Source of the DNA: Nocardioides nitrophenolicus
GTDB lineage: Bacteria; Actinomycetota; Actinomycetes; Propionibacteriales; Nocardioidaceae
Reading direction: 5' to 3'
NCBI RefSeq assembly: GCF_016907515.1
Contig: NZ_JAFBBY010000001.1
Coordinates: 372,001-436,000, forward strand
DNA: 64,000 nucleotides
A program made the position numbers and the translations under genes. The notes under the pieces were generated by a model, which was not told where the DNA came from, ran no database searches, and saw only the letters and a list, made by a program, of their open reading frames with translations. Positions 46,504 to 56,492 of this stretch are shown here, piece by piece (the stretch's first letter is position 1; each line of letters opens with the position of its first letter).

Positions 46504-47685
46504 CTAGCCGACCGTCACCGGGTGCCGCACCACGGCGTCGAAGAAGTAGCCGTTGGGGTTGAACGCCGCGACGTCGGGCTGGGTGCGTCCGTGCAGGTCG
46601 GTCGCGCGGGCGAGCAGCTCGTGCCGACCGGCGGTGGGCGCGTGCCAGGTGTGGGTCCAGCGGGTCCAGCCGTGACCCTCGGTGCGCGGACCGGGGGCGG
46701 GGCGCAGCCGGGCGGCCGACCAGGTCGCGCCGCCGTCGGTGCTCACCTCGACCCGCGCGATCGGGGCCGCACCCGACCAGGACCGCCCGGTCAGCACCGC
46801 CGTACGTCGGGCGGGCAGCAGCGCGTCGCGGGGCAGCTCCCAGGCCGAACGGACCGGGTTGGTGCTCAGCGGGCCGCCGATGTTGTACCAGCGGGTGTTC
46901 CAGGGCGAGTTCAGCTGCGAGGTGGAGACCTCGAGCTCGCCCAGCCACTTGATGCTCGCGATCCCCACCCAGCCGGGCAGCACCAGCCGCAGCGGGTAGC
47001 CGTGGTCGGGCAGCAGCGGCTCGCCGTTCGCGCCCCACGCCAGCAGCGCGTCGTCGAGCGCCTTCGCGATCGGGAAGGGTCGCCGGACCCGGCCCAGGTT
47101 CTCGCCCTTGTCGACGTACTCGTCGTCGAGGCCGACGCCCTGCACCGACACCGCGTCGGCCCGCAGCCCGGCCCAACGCAGCACGTCGCGCAACCGCACG
47201 CCCTGCCAGGTGAGGGTGCCGACCGCGCCGAGGGTCCAGGCGGTGCCCGATGCCTTGGTCCCCTGCTGGGTGTCGAAGAAGCTGCGGCCGTTGCCGGTGC
47301 ACTCGTGCACCGAGGTCACCTCGACGGTCCGGAACCGGCGCTTCAGCTCGGCCAGGCTCAGCGTGACGCCCGCCGCGTCGGCGAGGCCGTCGCCGTGCAC
47401 CCGCAGCCGGTAGCTCGCCGCGTCGAGCTGCGGCGTGCGCGTGTGGTTGCGCACGAACAGCCGGGACTGCGCGGTGAGGTACCGGTGGGGGTCGACCGAG
47501 TCCCATCGCATCTCGGCGTTGGTACCGTAGTCGACGAACGCCTCGGCGGACAGCGGCTTCAGGATCGCCGGCGCCCCGGCGCCCGCGCGGGGAGCCAGCG
47601 GGCCGACCTGGGCGAGGGTGGCGCCGGCCAGCCCGGCGGCGGGCAGGCCGAGCACCGCACGACGGCGCATCGCGTTCGGGGTCAT
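46504..47685 (-). CDS. Sulfite-oxidase-family molybdoenzyme, exported
   Basis: A 393-residue enzyme with the sulfite oxidase molybdopterin domain and a C-terminal dimerisation domain (Mo-co_dimer). The single Cys that ligates molybdenum is Cys129 in VHECTGNGR. The N-terminus MRRRAVLGLPAAGLAGA looks like a Tat signal (twin Arg, then a hydrophobic run), so it probably folds with its cofactor before export. No heme domain is present, so it is more like YedY/MsrP or SorA than vertebrate sulfite oxidase. The substrate is unproven. ATG 47685 is used. Confidence 0.88.
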   Translation of the reverse strand: MTPNAMRRRAVLGLPAAGLAGATLAQVGPLAPRAGAGAPAILKPLSAEAFVDYGTNAEMRWDSVDPHRYLTAQSRLFVRNHTRTPQLDAASYRLRVHGDGLADAAGVTLSLAELKRRFRTVEVTSVHECTGNGRSFFDTQQGTKASGTAWTLGAVGTLTWQGVRLRDVLRWAGLRADAVSVQGVGLDDEYVDKGENLGRVRRPFPIAKALDDALLAWGANGEPLLPDHGYPLRLVLPGWVGIASIKWLGELEVSTSQLNSPWNTRWYNIGGPLSTNPVRSAWELPRDALLPARRTAVLTGRSWSGAAPIARVEVSTDGGATWSAARLRPAPGPRTEGHGWTRWTHTWHAPTAGRHELLARATDLHGRTQPDVAAFNPNGYFFDAVVRHPVTVG

Positions 47686-47717
47686 GGCCCGACGTTAACA
47701 CGAGTTAGTTGCTGTAT

Positions 47718-48677
47718 TTAATGCCCTTTTTGGGTGGGTGCCGCTCCCCCGAGCGTCGCGCAGAGCAGGTCGACATAGCGGCGCCGGTCGGCGCGCACCG
47801 CCACCGCCACCCGGCCGCGGGCCTCGTCGACCTCGGCGGCGAAGCGGGTCGCGCCATAGGTCGTGGGATCCGTGCGCTCGACGCGGACCGATGCCCGCAG
47901 CGTGGTGAGCAGGTCCGGCTCGACCAGCGCGGCGACGGCCAGCGGGTCGTGCAGCGGCGCGGCCCCGGCGGCGGCCAGCGCGGGATCACGGCGGTACCAC
48001 TCGATCCGCGCCTCGACGAAGGCCGCCGCGGCGACGGCGGCCGGCGTCCCGTGCGCGCGCAGCCGGGCCGCGTCGGCGGCGGTGAGCGGGGCGGAGAAGG
48101 TGGCGTCCATGGTCACCAGCAGCAGATCGCGGAAGGGGGCGGCCAGGACGTCGGCGGCAGCCTCGGGATCGCACCACACATTGCGCTCGGCGTACGGCGT
48201 CACCCCGGCCGCCCGGTGCGCCCCGCCCAGCACCACCAGCCGGCCGACCGAGCCGGTGAGCGACCGGTCGGCCGCCAGGGCCGCGGCCAGGTTGGTGAGC
48301 GGCCCGGTCGCGACCAGCGCCACGGGCTCGGTGGCGGCGCGCAGCGTGGCGACCAGCCACTCCACCGCCTCCTCGCTCGCCGCCGACACCGGCGCCGGCA
48401 GGTCCAGGCTCGGCGGCAGGTCGTCGCGCCCGCTGGGGAGCGGCTCCCGGCGCGGCCGGACCGGCTCGTTGCGGCCCGGGTGCACGCCGACGTCGCCCCG
48501 GCCGACGAGATCGAGCACGCGCAGCGCGTTGTCGGTCGTGTCGCGCAGGTCGTGGTTGCCCCACACGGTGGTGACCCCGAGCAGCTCCAGCCGCGGATGG
48601 AGCGCGGCGAGCAGGATCGCGACGGCGTCGTCGGTGCCGGGATCGCCGTCCAGTACGACGGGCAGCCGCGCGCTCAC
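47718..48677 (-). CDS. Inosine-uridine-type nucleoside hydrolase
   Basis: Cleaves N-glycosidic bonds of nucleosides to give ribose and base. The 319-residue protein has the calcium-binding DxDxxxDD motif (Asp10, Asp12, Asp16, Asp17 in LDGDPGTDDA), and WGNHDLRDTTDNAL and VLGGAHRAAG match the family. GTG 48677 overlaps the stop of the upstream membrane-protein gene. The stop lies in an AT-rich 30 nt that is unlike its surroundings. It is probably the last gene of the ribF end of the translation cluster. Confidence 0.9.
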   Translation of the reverse strand: MSARLPVVLDGDPGTDDAVAILLAALHPRLELLGVTTVWGNHDLRDTTDNALRVLDLVGRGDVGVHPGRNEPVRPRREPLPSGRDDLPPSLDLPAPVSAASEEAVEWLVATLRAATEPVALVATGPLTNLAAALAADRSLTGSVGRLVVLGGAHRAAGVTPYAERNVWCDPEAAADVLAAPFRDLLLVTMDATFSAPLTAADAARLRAHGTPAAVAAAAFVEARIEWYRRDPALAAAGAAPLHDPLAVAALVEPDLLTTLRASVRVERTDPTTYGATRFAAEVDEARGRVAVAVRADRRRYVDLLCATLGGAAPTQKGH

Positions 48678-49681
48678 ACCAGGTCCTCGTCGCGCAGCGA
48701 GCGGTAGGCCACCCGGGCGCTGACCGCCCGCTCCAGCTCGCGGATCACCACCGAGAAGAACTGCCGGCGGTAGAGCTCGTCGGTCACGGCGTACACCGTG
48801 AAGTAGAGGCCGCTGAACGCCGCCAGGAAGGTCGAGACCCGGAGCAGCTCGAGGCTGAGCCGGTCGCCGAGGAGCTGCCCGACCGGCCCGTCCAGGGCGT
48901 GCACCGGGTGGGCCAGCCACAGCTCCAGCACCTCGGGGTCCATCGCGACCAGGCCGAAGACGATGAAGAAGGCGAAGACCGCCAGCGCGAGCAGCAGCAC
49001 CTGCACCGCCTGGGCGACCAGCAGGACCAGCACCAGGTTGGCCTTCTGCAGCCCGCTCACCTCGGCGTCCACCGCACCCACCCGGTCGACCCGGGCGGCG
49101 ATCCGCCGCGCGGCGGGCTCCAGCGGGGTGCCGGTGCAGGCCTCGATCAGCTGTGCGGACTCGACCTCGTCGTCGACGCTGTCGAGCTCCTCCGGCAGCC
49201 GGGTCAGCAGGAAGCCGACGGCGATGGCCGCGAACAGCAGCACGGTCACCCAGAGCACCCCGCCGTCGAGGCTGGCCGCGACCTGCCACACCTCGGTGTT
49301 GATGAACAGGAAGGTGATGAACAGCAGCAGCAGCGGCAGCGCCCGCGTGACGAGAGGCAGCATCAGCCCCATCGAGCGGAAGGTACGCCGGATCGCCCAG
49401 CCCACGATCAGCCAGGCGCGGAGCACGGCCACGGCGTACACCGCGACGACCACCCCGAAGGCCGTCAGCGCCGCCCCGAGCGCGGACGCCACGCCCAGCC
49501 AGGCGCCCGTGACCAGCCCCGCGACGGCGGCGAGGACGACGGCCACGGCGAGGGCCGGGACCAGCCGGGCCCGGCGCAGCCCGCGCGCGACGGCGGCCCG
49601 GTAGTCGTCGACGAAGTACGGCAGACCGTGGTCGACGAACCACCGCTCGGCGGCCACCAGGTCGTCGCGCACGTCGGCCAT
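48674..49681 (-). CDS. Integral membrane protein of unknown function
   Basis: A 335-residue protein that I do not recognise. A short soluble N-terminus (RDDLVAAERWFVDHGLPYFVDD) is followed by about five or six helices, a long polar loop (DEVESAQLIEACTGTPLEPA), further helices and a charged C-terminus (VAYRSLRDEDLV). The WF-DHGLPYFVDDYR opening is a memorable feature but not tied to a function. ATG 49681 lies 8 nt after ribF, and its stop overlaps the nucleoside hydrolase start. Confidence 0.65.
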   Translation of the reverse strand: MADVRDDLVAAERWFVDHGLPYFVDDYRAAVARGLRRARLVPALAVAVVLAAVAGLVTGAWLGVASALGAALTAFGVVVAVYAVAVLRAWLIVGWAIRRTFRSMGLMLPLVTRALPLLLLFITFLFINTEVWQVAASLDGGVLWVTVLLFAAIAVGFLLTRLPEELDSVDDEVESAQLIEACTGTPLEPAARRIAARVDRVGAVDAEVSGLQKANLVLVLLVAQAVQVLLLALAVFAFFIVFGLVAMDPEVLELWLAHPVHALDGPVGQLLGDRLSLELLRVSTFLAAFSGLYFTVYAVTDELYRRQFFSVVIRELERAVSARVAYRSLRDEDLV

Positions 49682-49689
49682 GTCCGGGC

Positions 49690-50649
49690 TCAGTCGGCGA
49701 GGATCGTCCGGGCCCGGTCGACGTCGGCGGCCATGGCGGTCAGCAGGTCGTCGATGGAGTCGAAGCGGACCATGCCGCGCAGCCGCTCGACGAAGGAGAC
49801 CTCGACCTCGTCGCCGTACAGGTCGAGGTCGGTGCGGTCGAGCACGTAGGACTCCACCCGGCGCTCACGCTCTCCGGCGAAGGTGGGATTGGTGCCGACG
49901 CTGATCGCGGCGGGATGGGTCGTGCCGGCGTCGGGTCCGTCGAGCACGGTGAGCCGCCCGGCGTACACCCCGTCGGCCGGCGCCGCCGCACCCGCGCGCA
50001 CCGGCACGTTCGCCGTCGGGAACCCGAGCTCGCGGCCACGCTTGTCGCCCTCGACCACCACGCCGGTGACGGTGAACGCCCGGCCCAGCGCCTCGGCGGC
50101 GCCGGTCACGTCGCCGGCCGCCAGACAGGTCCGCACGTACGTCGAGGACCACACCTGGGGCCCGCCGTCGAGGCTGACCTCCTCGAGCACGAAGTCGTGG
50201 TCGAGTCCGGCACTGCGCAGCAGGTTGCAGTCACCGGCCGCCCGGTTGCCGAAGCGGAAGTTGGCGCCCACCACCACGGCCTTGACGTGCAGCGTCCCGA
50301 CCAGGATCCGGTCGATGAACTCCTCCGGCGTCCAGGACGCGATCTCGCGGGAGAACGGGATGACGAGCACGTCGTCCACGCCCGCCTCGCCCAGCAGCCG
50401 GAGCCGCTGGTCGATCGTGGTCAGCGTCGGCGGGGCGTGCTCGGGCCGCAGCACCGCGATCGGGTGCGGGTCGAAGGTGACCGCCACCACGCCGTCGACC
50501 GCCGTGGCGGCACCCACCTCGGCCGCCACCTCGCGCGCCCGTCGTACGACGTGCTGGTGGCCGAGGTGCATGCCGTCGAAGTTCCCGATCGTCGCCACCG
50601 TGCGACCGAGGTCGGCCGGCACGTCGGAGAGGTCACGCCACACTCGCAC
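49690..50649 (-). CDS. ribF: Bifunctional riboflavin kinase/FAD synthetase
   Basis: Makes FMN and then FAD. The 319-residue protein has an N-terminal nucleotidyltransferase domain (VATIGNFDGMHLGHQHVVRR; the GMHLGH motif is catalytic) and a C-terminal kinase domain (KRGRELGFPTANV, the PTAN motif, and GVYAGR). Its length is usual. GTG 50649 lies 25 nt after truB. Genes for FMN and FAD supply sit in the translation cluster in many actinobacteria. No FMN riboswitch is seen. Confidence 0.95.
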   Translation of the reverse strand: MRVWRDLSDVPADLGRTVATIGNFDGMHLGHQHVVRRAREVAAEVGAATAVDGVVAVTFDPHPIAVLRPEHAPPTLTTIDQRLRLLGEAGVDDVLVIPFSREIASWTPEEFIDRILVGTLHVKAVVVGANFRFGNRAAGDCNLLRSAGLDHDFVLEEVSLDGGPQVWSSTYVRTCLAAGDVTGAAEALGRAFTVTGVVVEGDKRGRELGFPTANVPVRAGAAAPADGVYAGRLTVLDGPDAGTTHPAAISVGTNPTFAGERERRVESYVLDRTDLDLYGDEVEVSFVERLRGMVRFDSIDDLLTAMAADVDRARTILAD

Positions 50650-50674
50650 GGCGGCAACTCTCCCACATGGCGGG

Positions 50675-51538
50675 TCAGCCGACGAAGACGGCCGCCGGGC
50701 GCGCCGTGCCGCCCTCGGGGCGGTACAGCGCCAGGAACTCGCCGTCGGGCGCGAAGACCCCCGTCAGCGTGTCGATGCCGAGCGGCAGCGGGCGGCCGTA
50801 GCGGACCGCCTGGGCCTGTCCGGCGTCGAGGTCGAGCGCCGGGAAGCTCGCGCGCGCCGCGTCGGCGAGCGGCGTGACCGTGACCTGCTCGAGGTCGGTC
50901 ACCGCGCCGTCGAGGGTGAACGGACCCACGGCGGTGCGACGCAGCGCGATGAGGTGCCCGCCCACGCCGAGCGCCCCGCCGACGTCGCGGGCGATGGCGC
51001 GGATGTAGGTGCCGCTGGAGCAGCGCACGGTGATGTCGACGTCGAGGAAGTCCCCCACGACCCGCTGGTCGTGGACGGTGAGCTCGTGGACGGTCACCGG
51101 CCGGGCCTTGAGCTCGACCTCCTCGCCGTCGCGCACCCGCTGGTAGGCGCGCTTGCCGTCGACCTTGATCGCGCTCACCGCGGTCGGCACCTGGAGGATC
51201 TCGCCGACCTGGGTCGCGAACGCGGCCGCGACCGCCTCGGGCGCCAGGTGACCGGCCGGCGTCGCGGCGAGCGGCTCACCCTCGGCGTCGTCGGTGGTGG
51301 TCGAGGCGCCGAGACGCACCGTGGCGGCGTAGGCCTTCTCGGTGAGCATCAGGTGGCCGAGCAGCCGGGTGGCACGCTCGACGCCGAGCACCAGCACCCC
51401 GGTCGCCATCGGGTCCAGCGTTCCGGCGTGGCCGACCTTGCGGGTCCCGACCGCCCGGCGTACCCGCGAGACGACGGCGTGCGAGGTGATGCCGGCGGGC
51501 TTGTCGACGACGACGAGGCCCGACGGGACGCTCGCCAT
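50675..51538 (-). CDS. truB: tRNA pseudouridine-55 synthase
   Basis: Converts U55 to pseudouridine in the T-loop of tRNAs. The 287-residue protein has the catalytic Asp42 in GHAGTLDPMATGVLVLG, the AYAATVRLG region, SAIKVDGKRAYQRVRDG and RCSSGTYIRAIARDVG. ATG 51538 overlaps the rbfA stop by one base (TGATG). The C-terminal part is longer than in E. coli, as in other actinobacteria. Confidence 0.96.
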   Translation of the reverse strand: MASVPSGLVVVDKPAGITSHAVVSRVRRAVGTRKVGHAGTLDPMATGVLVLGVERATRLLGHLMLTEKAYAATVRLGASTTTDDAEGEPLAATPAGHLAPEAVAAAFATQVGEILQVPTAVSAIKVDGKRAYQRVRDGEEVELKARPVTVHELTVHDQRVVGDFLDVDITVRCSSGTYIRAIARDVGGALGVGGHLIALRRTAVGPFTLDGAVTDLEQVTVTPLADAARASFPALDLDAGQAQAVRYGRPLPLGIDTLTGVFAPDGEFLALYRPEGGTARPAAVFVG

Positions 51539-51987
51539 CAGTCCTGGTCCTCGGCCTCTTCGTCGACGACCTCGCGCGGCTTCTTGTAGGGGTCGGCCTC
51601 GCCGGCCGGCTGCGCGCCCTCGCGGGCGGCCGCGACCGCGGCGTCGGCCTCCCGGGCCTTGGCGAGCACCTCGTCGAGGTGGCGGGCGCTCTCGGGGATG
51701 CCGTCGAACTCGAAGGCGAGCGAGGGGACGTGGCGCATGCCGAGCTGCTTGCCGACCTCGGAGCGCAGCACGCCCTTGGCGGACTCGAGCGCCGCCGCGG
51801 TCGCCTGCTGGTCGGCGTCCTCGCCGAGCACGGTGTAGTAGATCGTGGCGTTCTGGGCGTCGCCCGTCAGGCGCACCTCGGTCACGGTGACGAAGCCGAG
51901 ACGCGGGTCCTTGATCCGGCGCTCGAGCATCTCGGCGACGATCACCTGGATCCGGTCGGCGATCTTGCGTACGCGCGGGCTGGCCAT
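51538..51987 (-). CDS. rbfA: Ribosome-binding factor A
   Basis: A 149-residue maturation factor for 16S rRNA and the 30S subunit. The KH-like fold shows [20 protein letters not shown] and [14 protein letters not shown], then a C-terminal acidic tail ([14 protein letters not shown]). ATG 51987 is used. A complex repeated hairpin lies in the 104 nt upstream of the gene, between infB and rbfA. Confidence 0.95.
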   Translation of the reverse strand: MASPRVRKIADRIQVIVAEMLERRIKDPRLGFVTVTEVRLTGDAQNATIYYTVLGEDADQQATAAALESAKGVLRSEVGKQLGMRHVPSLAFEFDGIPESARHLDEVLAKAREADAAVAAAREGAQPAGEADPYKKPREVVDEEAEDQD

Positions 51988-52003
51988 GTCTGTTCCTTCT
52001 CTC

Positions 52004-52084
52004 GCCGACCCGTCACGAATGTGCGGGCGAATGATGTCGACCCGTCACGAAGGTGCCTGGGGAAGCGCACCTTCGTGACGGGTC
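52004..52084. repeat. Three-copy competing hairpin between infB and rbfA
   Basis: Two forward copies of gacccgtcacgaa-g/t-gtgc (52007-52024 and 52039-52056) precede one inverted copy (52067-52084). The second and third copies form a perfect 18-bp stem with a 10-nt loop. The first copy can instead pair with the third over about 23 positions with one mismatch. Alternative pairing of this kind is typical of attenuators, but dispersed palindromic repeats look the same. Confidence 0.6.
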
Positions 52085-52091
52085 GGCGTGA

Positions 52092-54971
52092 TCAGCTCCG
52101 CGGGATCTCCCGCATCTCGAAGGCCTCGACGATGTCGCCCTCCTTGATGTCCTGGAAGTTGCGGAGCACGAGACCGCACTCGAAGCCCTCCCGGACCTCG
52201 GCCGCATCGTCCTTCTCCCGCTTGAGCGAGGCCAGGTCGAGGTTGTCGGCCACCACGGCGCCGTCGCGCAGGACGCGGACCTTGGCGTTGCGGCGGATGA
52301 CACCACTGGTGACCATGCAGCCGGCGATGTTGCCGATCTTGGACGAGCGGAAGATCGCACGGATCTCCGCCTGGCCGAGAGCGTGCTCCTCGTACTCCGG
52401 CTTGAGCATGCCCTTGAGGGCCGCCTCGATCTCCTCGATCGCCTGGTAGATGACCGAGTAGTAGCGGATTTCGACGCCTTCCTTCTCGGCCATCTGACCC
52501 GCCTTGCCCTGCGGGCGGACGTTGAAGCCGATGATGATCGCGTCGGAGGCGGCGGCGAGGTCGACGTTGGTCTCGGTGATCGCACCGACACCGCGGTCGA
52601 TGACCCGCAGGCTGACCTCCTCGCCCACGTCGATCTGGGCGAGAGCGTCCTCGAGGGCCTCGACCGAACCGGACACGTCGCCCTTGAGGATGAGGTTGAG
52701 CTCCTGGCTCTCGCCCTTCTCCATGGAGGCCATGAAGTCCTCGAGGGTACGACGCACGCGGCGCTTGGCCTGCATGGCCGCCCGCTCGCGGGCCTCGCGC
52801 TTCTCGGCGATCTGGCGCGCCATCCGGTCGTCCTCGACCACGATGAAGTTCTGGCCGGCGCCCGGGACGGACGAGAGGCCGAGAACCATCGCGGGCCGGG
52901 CCGGGTCGGCCTCGGTCAGCTCGTTGCCGTGCTCGTCGAGCATGGCGCGGACGCGACCGTGGGCCGGGCCGGCGACGATCGAGTCGCCGACGCGCAGCGT
53001 GCCGCGCTGGACCAGGATCGTGGCCACCGGGCCGCGGCCGCGGTCGAGGTGCGCCTCGACCACGAGGCCCTGCGCGTCCTGGACCGGGTTGGCCCGCAGG
53101 TCCAGGGACGCGTCGGCGGTGAGCACGATCGCCTCGAGCAGCTTGTCGAGGTTGAGCCCGGCCTTGGCCGAGACGTCGACGAACATCGCGTCGCCGCCGT
53201 ACTCCTCGGGGATCAGGCCGTACTCGGAGAGCTGGCCCCGGACCTTGGTCGGGTCCGCGGACTCCTTGTCGATCTTGTTGACCGCCACCACGATCGGCAC
53301 ATTGGCCGCCTTGGCGTGGTTGAGCGCCTCGACCGTCTGCGGCATGACGCCGTCGTCGGCCGCGACCACCAGGACGGCGATGTCGGTCGCCTGCGCACCA
53401 CGGGCACGCATGGCGGTGAACGCCTCGTGACCCGGGGTGTCGATGAAGGTGATCCGGCGGTCGTCGCCGTCGACCTCGGTGTGGACCTGGTAGGCACCGA
53501 TGTGCTGGGTGATGCCACCGGCCTCGCCCTCGACGACGTTGGCGTTGCGCAGCGCGTCGAGGAGCTTGGTCTTTCCGTGGTCGACGTGACCCATGACCGT
53601 GACGACCGGCGGGCGGACGACCAGGTCGTCCTCGCTGCCCTCGTCGGCACCGAACTCGATGTCGAAGGACTCCAGCAGCTCGCGGTCCTCGTCCTCCGGG
53701 GAGACGACCTCGACGACGTAGTTGAGCTCGTCGCCGAGCAGCTCCAGCGTCTCGTCGCCCACCGACTGGGTGGCCGTGACCATCTCGCCGAGGTGGAAGA
53801 GCATCTGCACCAGCGAGGCGGCGTCGACGCCGATCTTGTCGGCGAAGTCGGTCAGCGAGGAGCCCCGGGCGAGACGGACCGTCTCGCCGTTGCCCTTGCG
53901 GACCCGCATGCCGCCGATCGTCGGGGCCTCCATGGCCTCGAACTCCTGGCGACGCGCCCGCTTGGACTTGCGGCCACGCCGCGCGGGACCACCCGGGCGA
54001 CCGAAGGCACCCTGGGTCTGGCCACGCTGACCGGGACGACCGCCGCCACCGGGACGACCGCCGCCACCGGGGCCGAAGCCACCGGGACCGCGACCGCCGG
54101 GAGCACCGGCGCCGGCGCCGGCGCCGGGACGCCCCGGAGCACCGGCGCGGCCGGGACCACCCGGGCCACGCCCACCGGGACCGGGGCGACCGGGACCACC
54201 CGGGCCACGACCGCCGGGCCCACCCTGCCCGAAGGCACCGGCGGACTTCGGCATCATCGCCGGGTTGGGACGCGGCATGCCGGGACGGGCACCGCCACCG
54301 GCGCCGGCCGGCGGACGCGGGCCGGCCGGACCGGCCTCGCCCTCACGCGGCGGCGGGGCGGGACGACGGCCCATGCCCTGGCTGGGCGCGAACGGGTTGT
54401 TGCCGGGCCGCGGCGTGCCACCGGGCTTGCCGACCGGACGCGGAGCCGGGGCCGGCGCCTTGGGCGTCGGGGGCTTCGGCGCACCGGGCTTGGCGGCCGG
54501 AGCGGCCGGAGCTGCGGGAGCGGCCGGGGCCGCGGGGGCCTCGGGCGCTGCCGGAGCCGCGGCGGCGGGCTTGTCCTCGACCGCCGGCGCCTCGGGGGCG
54601 GCGGGAGCCTTCGGACCGGGTCGCGGTCCCGGGCGGGGACCGCCCGGCTTGGCGGCCGGAGCAGCCGGCGCCTCGGCCGCGGGGGCCTCGGCAGCGGGAG
54701 CGGGCGCGGCGGCGGCCGGCGCCTCGGGCGCGGCGGCAGCCTTCGTGGCCGGCGCCTTCGGGGCCGGCTTGGCCTCACCGGCGTCGCCGGCGGGCTTCAT
54801 CTTGGCGAGGAGCTCGGCTCCATAGGTCGCCTCGAACTTCTTCACGGCGGGGAGCTCGATGCTCGACGACGCCGTCTTGGCGAACTCGCCGATGTCACTG
54901 AGCATCTTGAGCGCGTCGGCGCTCTTGATGCCGTACTGCTTCGCGAGTTCGGAAACTCGGGTCTTGGCCAC
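52092..54971 (-). CDS. infB: Translation initiation factor IF-2
   Basis: A GTPase that loads fMet-tRNA onto the 30S subunit. The 959-residue protein has an N-terminal IF2_N domain ([20 protein letters not shown]), then about 270 residues of Ala/Pro- and Gly/Pro/Arg-rich low-complexity sequence, then the GTPase domain: G1 GHVDHGKT (461-468), G3 DTPGHEAF and G4 NKID, followed by the EF-Tu-like and C-terminal domains. The long N-terminus is usual in actinobacteria. GTG or ATG usage near 54971 fits the family. Confidence 0.96.
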   Translation of the reverse strand: MAKTRVSELAKQYGIKSADALKMLSDIGEFAKTASSSIELPAVKKFEATYGAELLAKMKPAGDAGEAKPAPKAPATKAAAAPEAPAAAAPAPAAEAPAAEAPAAPAAKPGGPRPGPRPGPKAPAAPEAPAVEDKPAAAAPAAPEAPAAPAAPAAPAAPAAKPGAPKPPTPKAPAPAPRPVGKPGGTPRPGNNPFAPSQGMGRRPAPPPREGEAGPAGPRPPAGAGGGARPGMPRPNPAMMPKSAGAFGQGGPGGRGPGGPGRPGPGGRGPGGPGRAGAPGRPGAGAGAGAPGGRGPGGFGPGGGGRPGGGGRPGQRGQTQGAFGRPGGPARRGRKSKRARRQEFEAMEAPTIGGMRVRKGNGETVRLARGSSLTDFADKIGVDAASLVQMLFHLGEMVTATQSVGDETLELLGDELNYVVEVVSPEDEDRELLESFDIEFGADEGSEDDLVVRPPVVTVMGHVDHGKTKLLDALRNANVVEGEAGGITQHIGAYQVHTEVDGDDRRITFIDTPGHEAFTAMRARGAQATDIAVLVVAADDGVMPQTVEALNHAKAANVPIVVAVNKIDKESADPTKVRGQLSEYGLIPEEYGGDAMFVDVSAKAGLNLDKLLEAIVLTADASLDLRANPVQDAQGLVVEAHLDRGRGPVATILVQRGTLRVGDSIVAGPAHGRVRAMLDEHGNELTEADPARPAMVLGLSSVPGAGQNFIVVEDDRMARQIAEKREARERAAMQAKRRVRRTLEDFMASMEKGESQELNLILKGDVSGSVEALEDALAQIDVGEEVSLRVIDRGVGAITETNVDLAAASDAIIIGFNVRPQGKAGQMAEKEGVEIRYYSVIYQAIEEIEAALKGMLKPEYEEHALGQAEIRAIFRSSKIGNIAGCMVTSGVIRRNAKVRVLRDGAVVADNLDLASLKREKDDAAEVREGFECGLVLRNFQDIKEGDIVEAFEMREIPRS

Positions 54972-55065
54972 GGTTCTCCTTCTGGCCCAAGACCCGGGTG
55001 GATCTCTAGACCGTTGGTGGGTGGTGCAGAACGAACTGGCTCATCGCGAGGTACTCATCGAGTGC

Positions 55066-55434
55066 TCATGAGCTGTTGCTCCAGTCTCTGTCGGTCGGAT
55101 CGGTCCGAGCTGCGGTCGCCTGGGCGACGTACTCCCCCACCGGCACGCTGGACAGCCCACCCGCGCCCGGAGCGATCCGGAGCGCACGGGAGAAGGCCTT
55201 CCGCCGTACGGCGAGGTCGTAGCAACCGGTCGTGGGGTGCAGGTGCGCTCCACGGCCCGGCGCGGTGCCTCCGGGATCCGGGACGACGGCCGGCTGGCCG
55301 TCGGGTCCCGAGCCGGCGGTCACCCGCAACAACTCGCTCTTGGTGGCGCGCGCCCGGCATCCGACGCAGGTCCGGACGGGCCCCGGGATCGGGACGGCGT
55401 CAGGTCGAGCAGGGGAATTCGGTCGGTGTGCCAC
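55066..55434 (-). CDS. YlxR (DUF448) RNA-binding protein
   Basis: A 122-residue protein of the YlxR family, found between nusA and infB in most Gram-positive bacteria. The signature is PVRTCVGCRARATKSELLRV (in residues about 19-38) and GRGAHLHPTTGCYDLAVRRKAF. It may bind RNA or RNase P RNA; the role is not settled. Start GTG 55434 gives an N-terminal Pro-rich extension (MAHRPNSPARPD) that may in fact begin slightly downstream. Confidence 0.9.
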   Translation of the reverse strand: MAHRPNSPARPDAVPIPGPVRTCVGCRARATKSELLRVTAGSGPDGQPAVVPDPGGTAPGRGAHLHPTTGCYDLAVRRKAFSRALRIAPGAGGLSSVPVGEYVAQATAARTDPTDRDWSNSS

Positions 55435-55511
55435 CGATAGCCAACTCTACCGGTTGGGGTGTCGAGTTCACGAACCGGGAGCCGCGCGACGGCCAGATCC
55501 GCTCGGACTCG

Positions 55512-56492
55512 TCAGCCGGCCGCGCCGGCCTCCTCGTCCGAGTGGATGTCGATCCGCCAGCCGGTGAGCCGCGCGGCGAGGCGGGCGTTCTGCCCCTCCT
55601 TGCCGATCGCGAGCGACAGCTGGAAGTCGGGGACCACGACCCGCGCCGAGCGGGCGGCGGCGTCGACGACCGTCACCGACTGGACCTGGGCCGGCGAGAG
55701 CGCGTTGGCGACCAGCCGGGCCGGGTCGTCGGACCAGTCGACGATGTCGATCTTCTCGCCGCCGAGCTCGGCCATCACGTTGCGCACCCGCTGGCCCATC
55801 GGGCCGATGCAGGCGCCCTTGGCGTTGACGCCCGAGACGGTGGACTTCACCGCGATCTTGGTGCGATGGCCGGCCTCGCGGGCGATCGCCGCGATCTCGA
55901 CGGTGCCGTCGGCGATCTCGGGGACCTCGAGCGCGAACAGCTTCTTGACCAGGCTCGGGTGCGAGCGGGACAGGGTGACCTGCGGGCCGCGCATGCCCTT
56001 GCGCACCGAGACGACCAGGCACTTGATCCGGGTGCCGTGGCGGTAGTCCTCGCCCGGGACCCGCTCGCTGGCGGGCAGCTGGGCCTCGATCCGGCCCAGG
56101 TCGACCAGGACGTCGTCGGGGTTGCGGCCCTGCTGGATGACGCCGGAGATGATGTCGCCCTCCTTGCCGGAGAACTCGCCGAACTTGATCTCGTCCTCGG
56201 CGTCGCGCAGCCGCTGCAGCATGATCTGCTTGGCCGTGGTCGCCGCGATCCGGCCGAAGCCGTCGGGGGTGTCGTCGTACTCGCCGACCTTGTTGCCCTC
56301 GGCGTCGAGCTCCGCGGCCAGCACCGTGACATGCCCGGTCTTGCGGTTGAGCTCGACCCGCGCCTGGGAGACCGAGCCCTCGGTCTTGTGGTAAGCCGTG
56401 AGCAGCGCCTGCTCGATCGCCTCGACGAGGACGTCGAACTTGATCTCCTTCTCGCGCTCCAGCGTCCGCAGGATGCTGAGGTCGATGTCCAT
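55512..56492 (-). CDS. nusA: Transcription termination/antitermination factor NusA
   Basis: A 326-residue RNA-polymerase-binding factor. N-terminal domain [21 protein letters not shown]1 domain ([20 protein letters not shown]), and two KH domains ([24 protein letters not shown], and [20 protein letters not shown]) are present; the C-terminal acidic repeats of E. coli are absent, as is normal in actinobacteria. ATG 56492 overlaps the rimP stop by one base. The longer open frame upstream is a shadow of rimP. Confidence 0.96.
   Translation of the reverse strand: MDIDLSILRTLEREKEIKFDVLVEAIEQALLTAYHKTEGSVSQARVELNRKTGHVTVLAAELDAEGNKVGEYDDTPDGFGRIAATTAKQIMLQRLRDAEDEIKFGEFSGKEGDIISGVIQQGRNPDDVLVDLGRIEAQLPASERVPGEDYRHGTRIKCLVVSVRKGMRGPQVTLSRSHPSLVKKLFALEVPEIADGTVEIAAIAREAGHRTKIAVKSTVSGVNAKGACIGPMGQRVRNVMAELGGEKIDIVDWSDDPARLVANALSPAQVQSVTVVDAAARSARVVVPDFQLSLAIGKEGQNARLAARLTGWRIDIHSDEEAGAAG

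Noticed and set aside
50649..50674. FMN riboswitch ahead of ribF.
   Set aside because: The gap is 25 nt inside an operon, too short for an FMN riboswitch, and no conserved core is seen.
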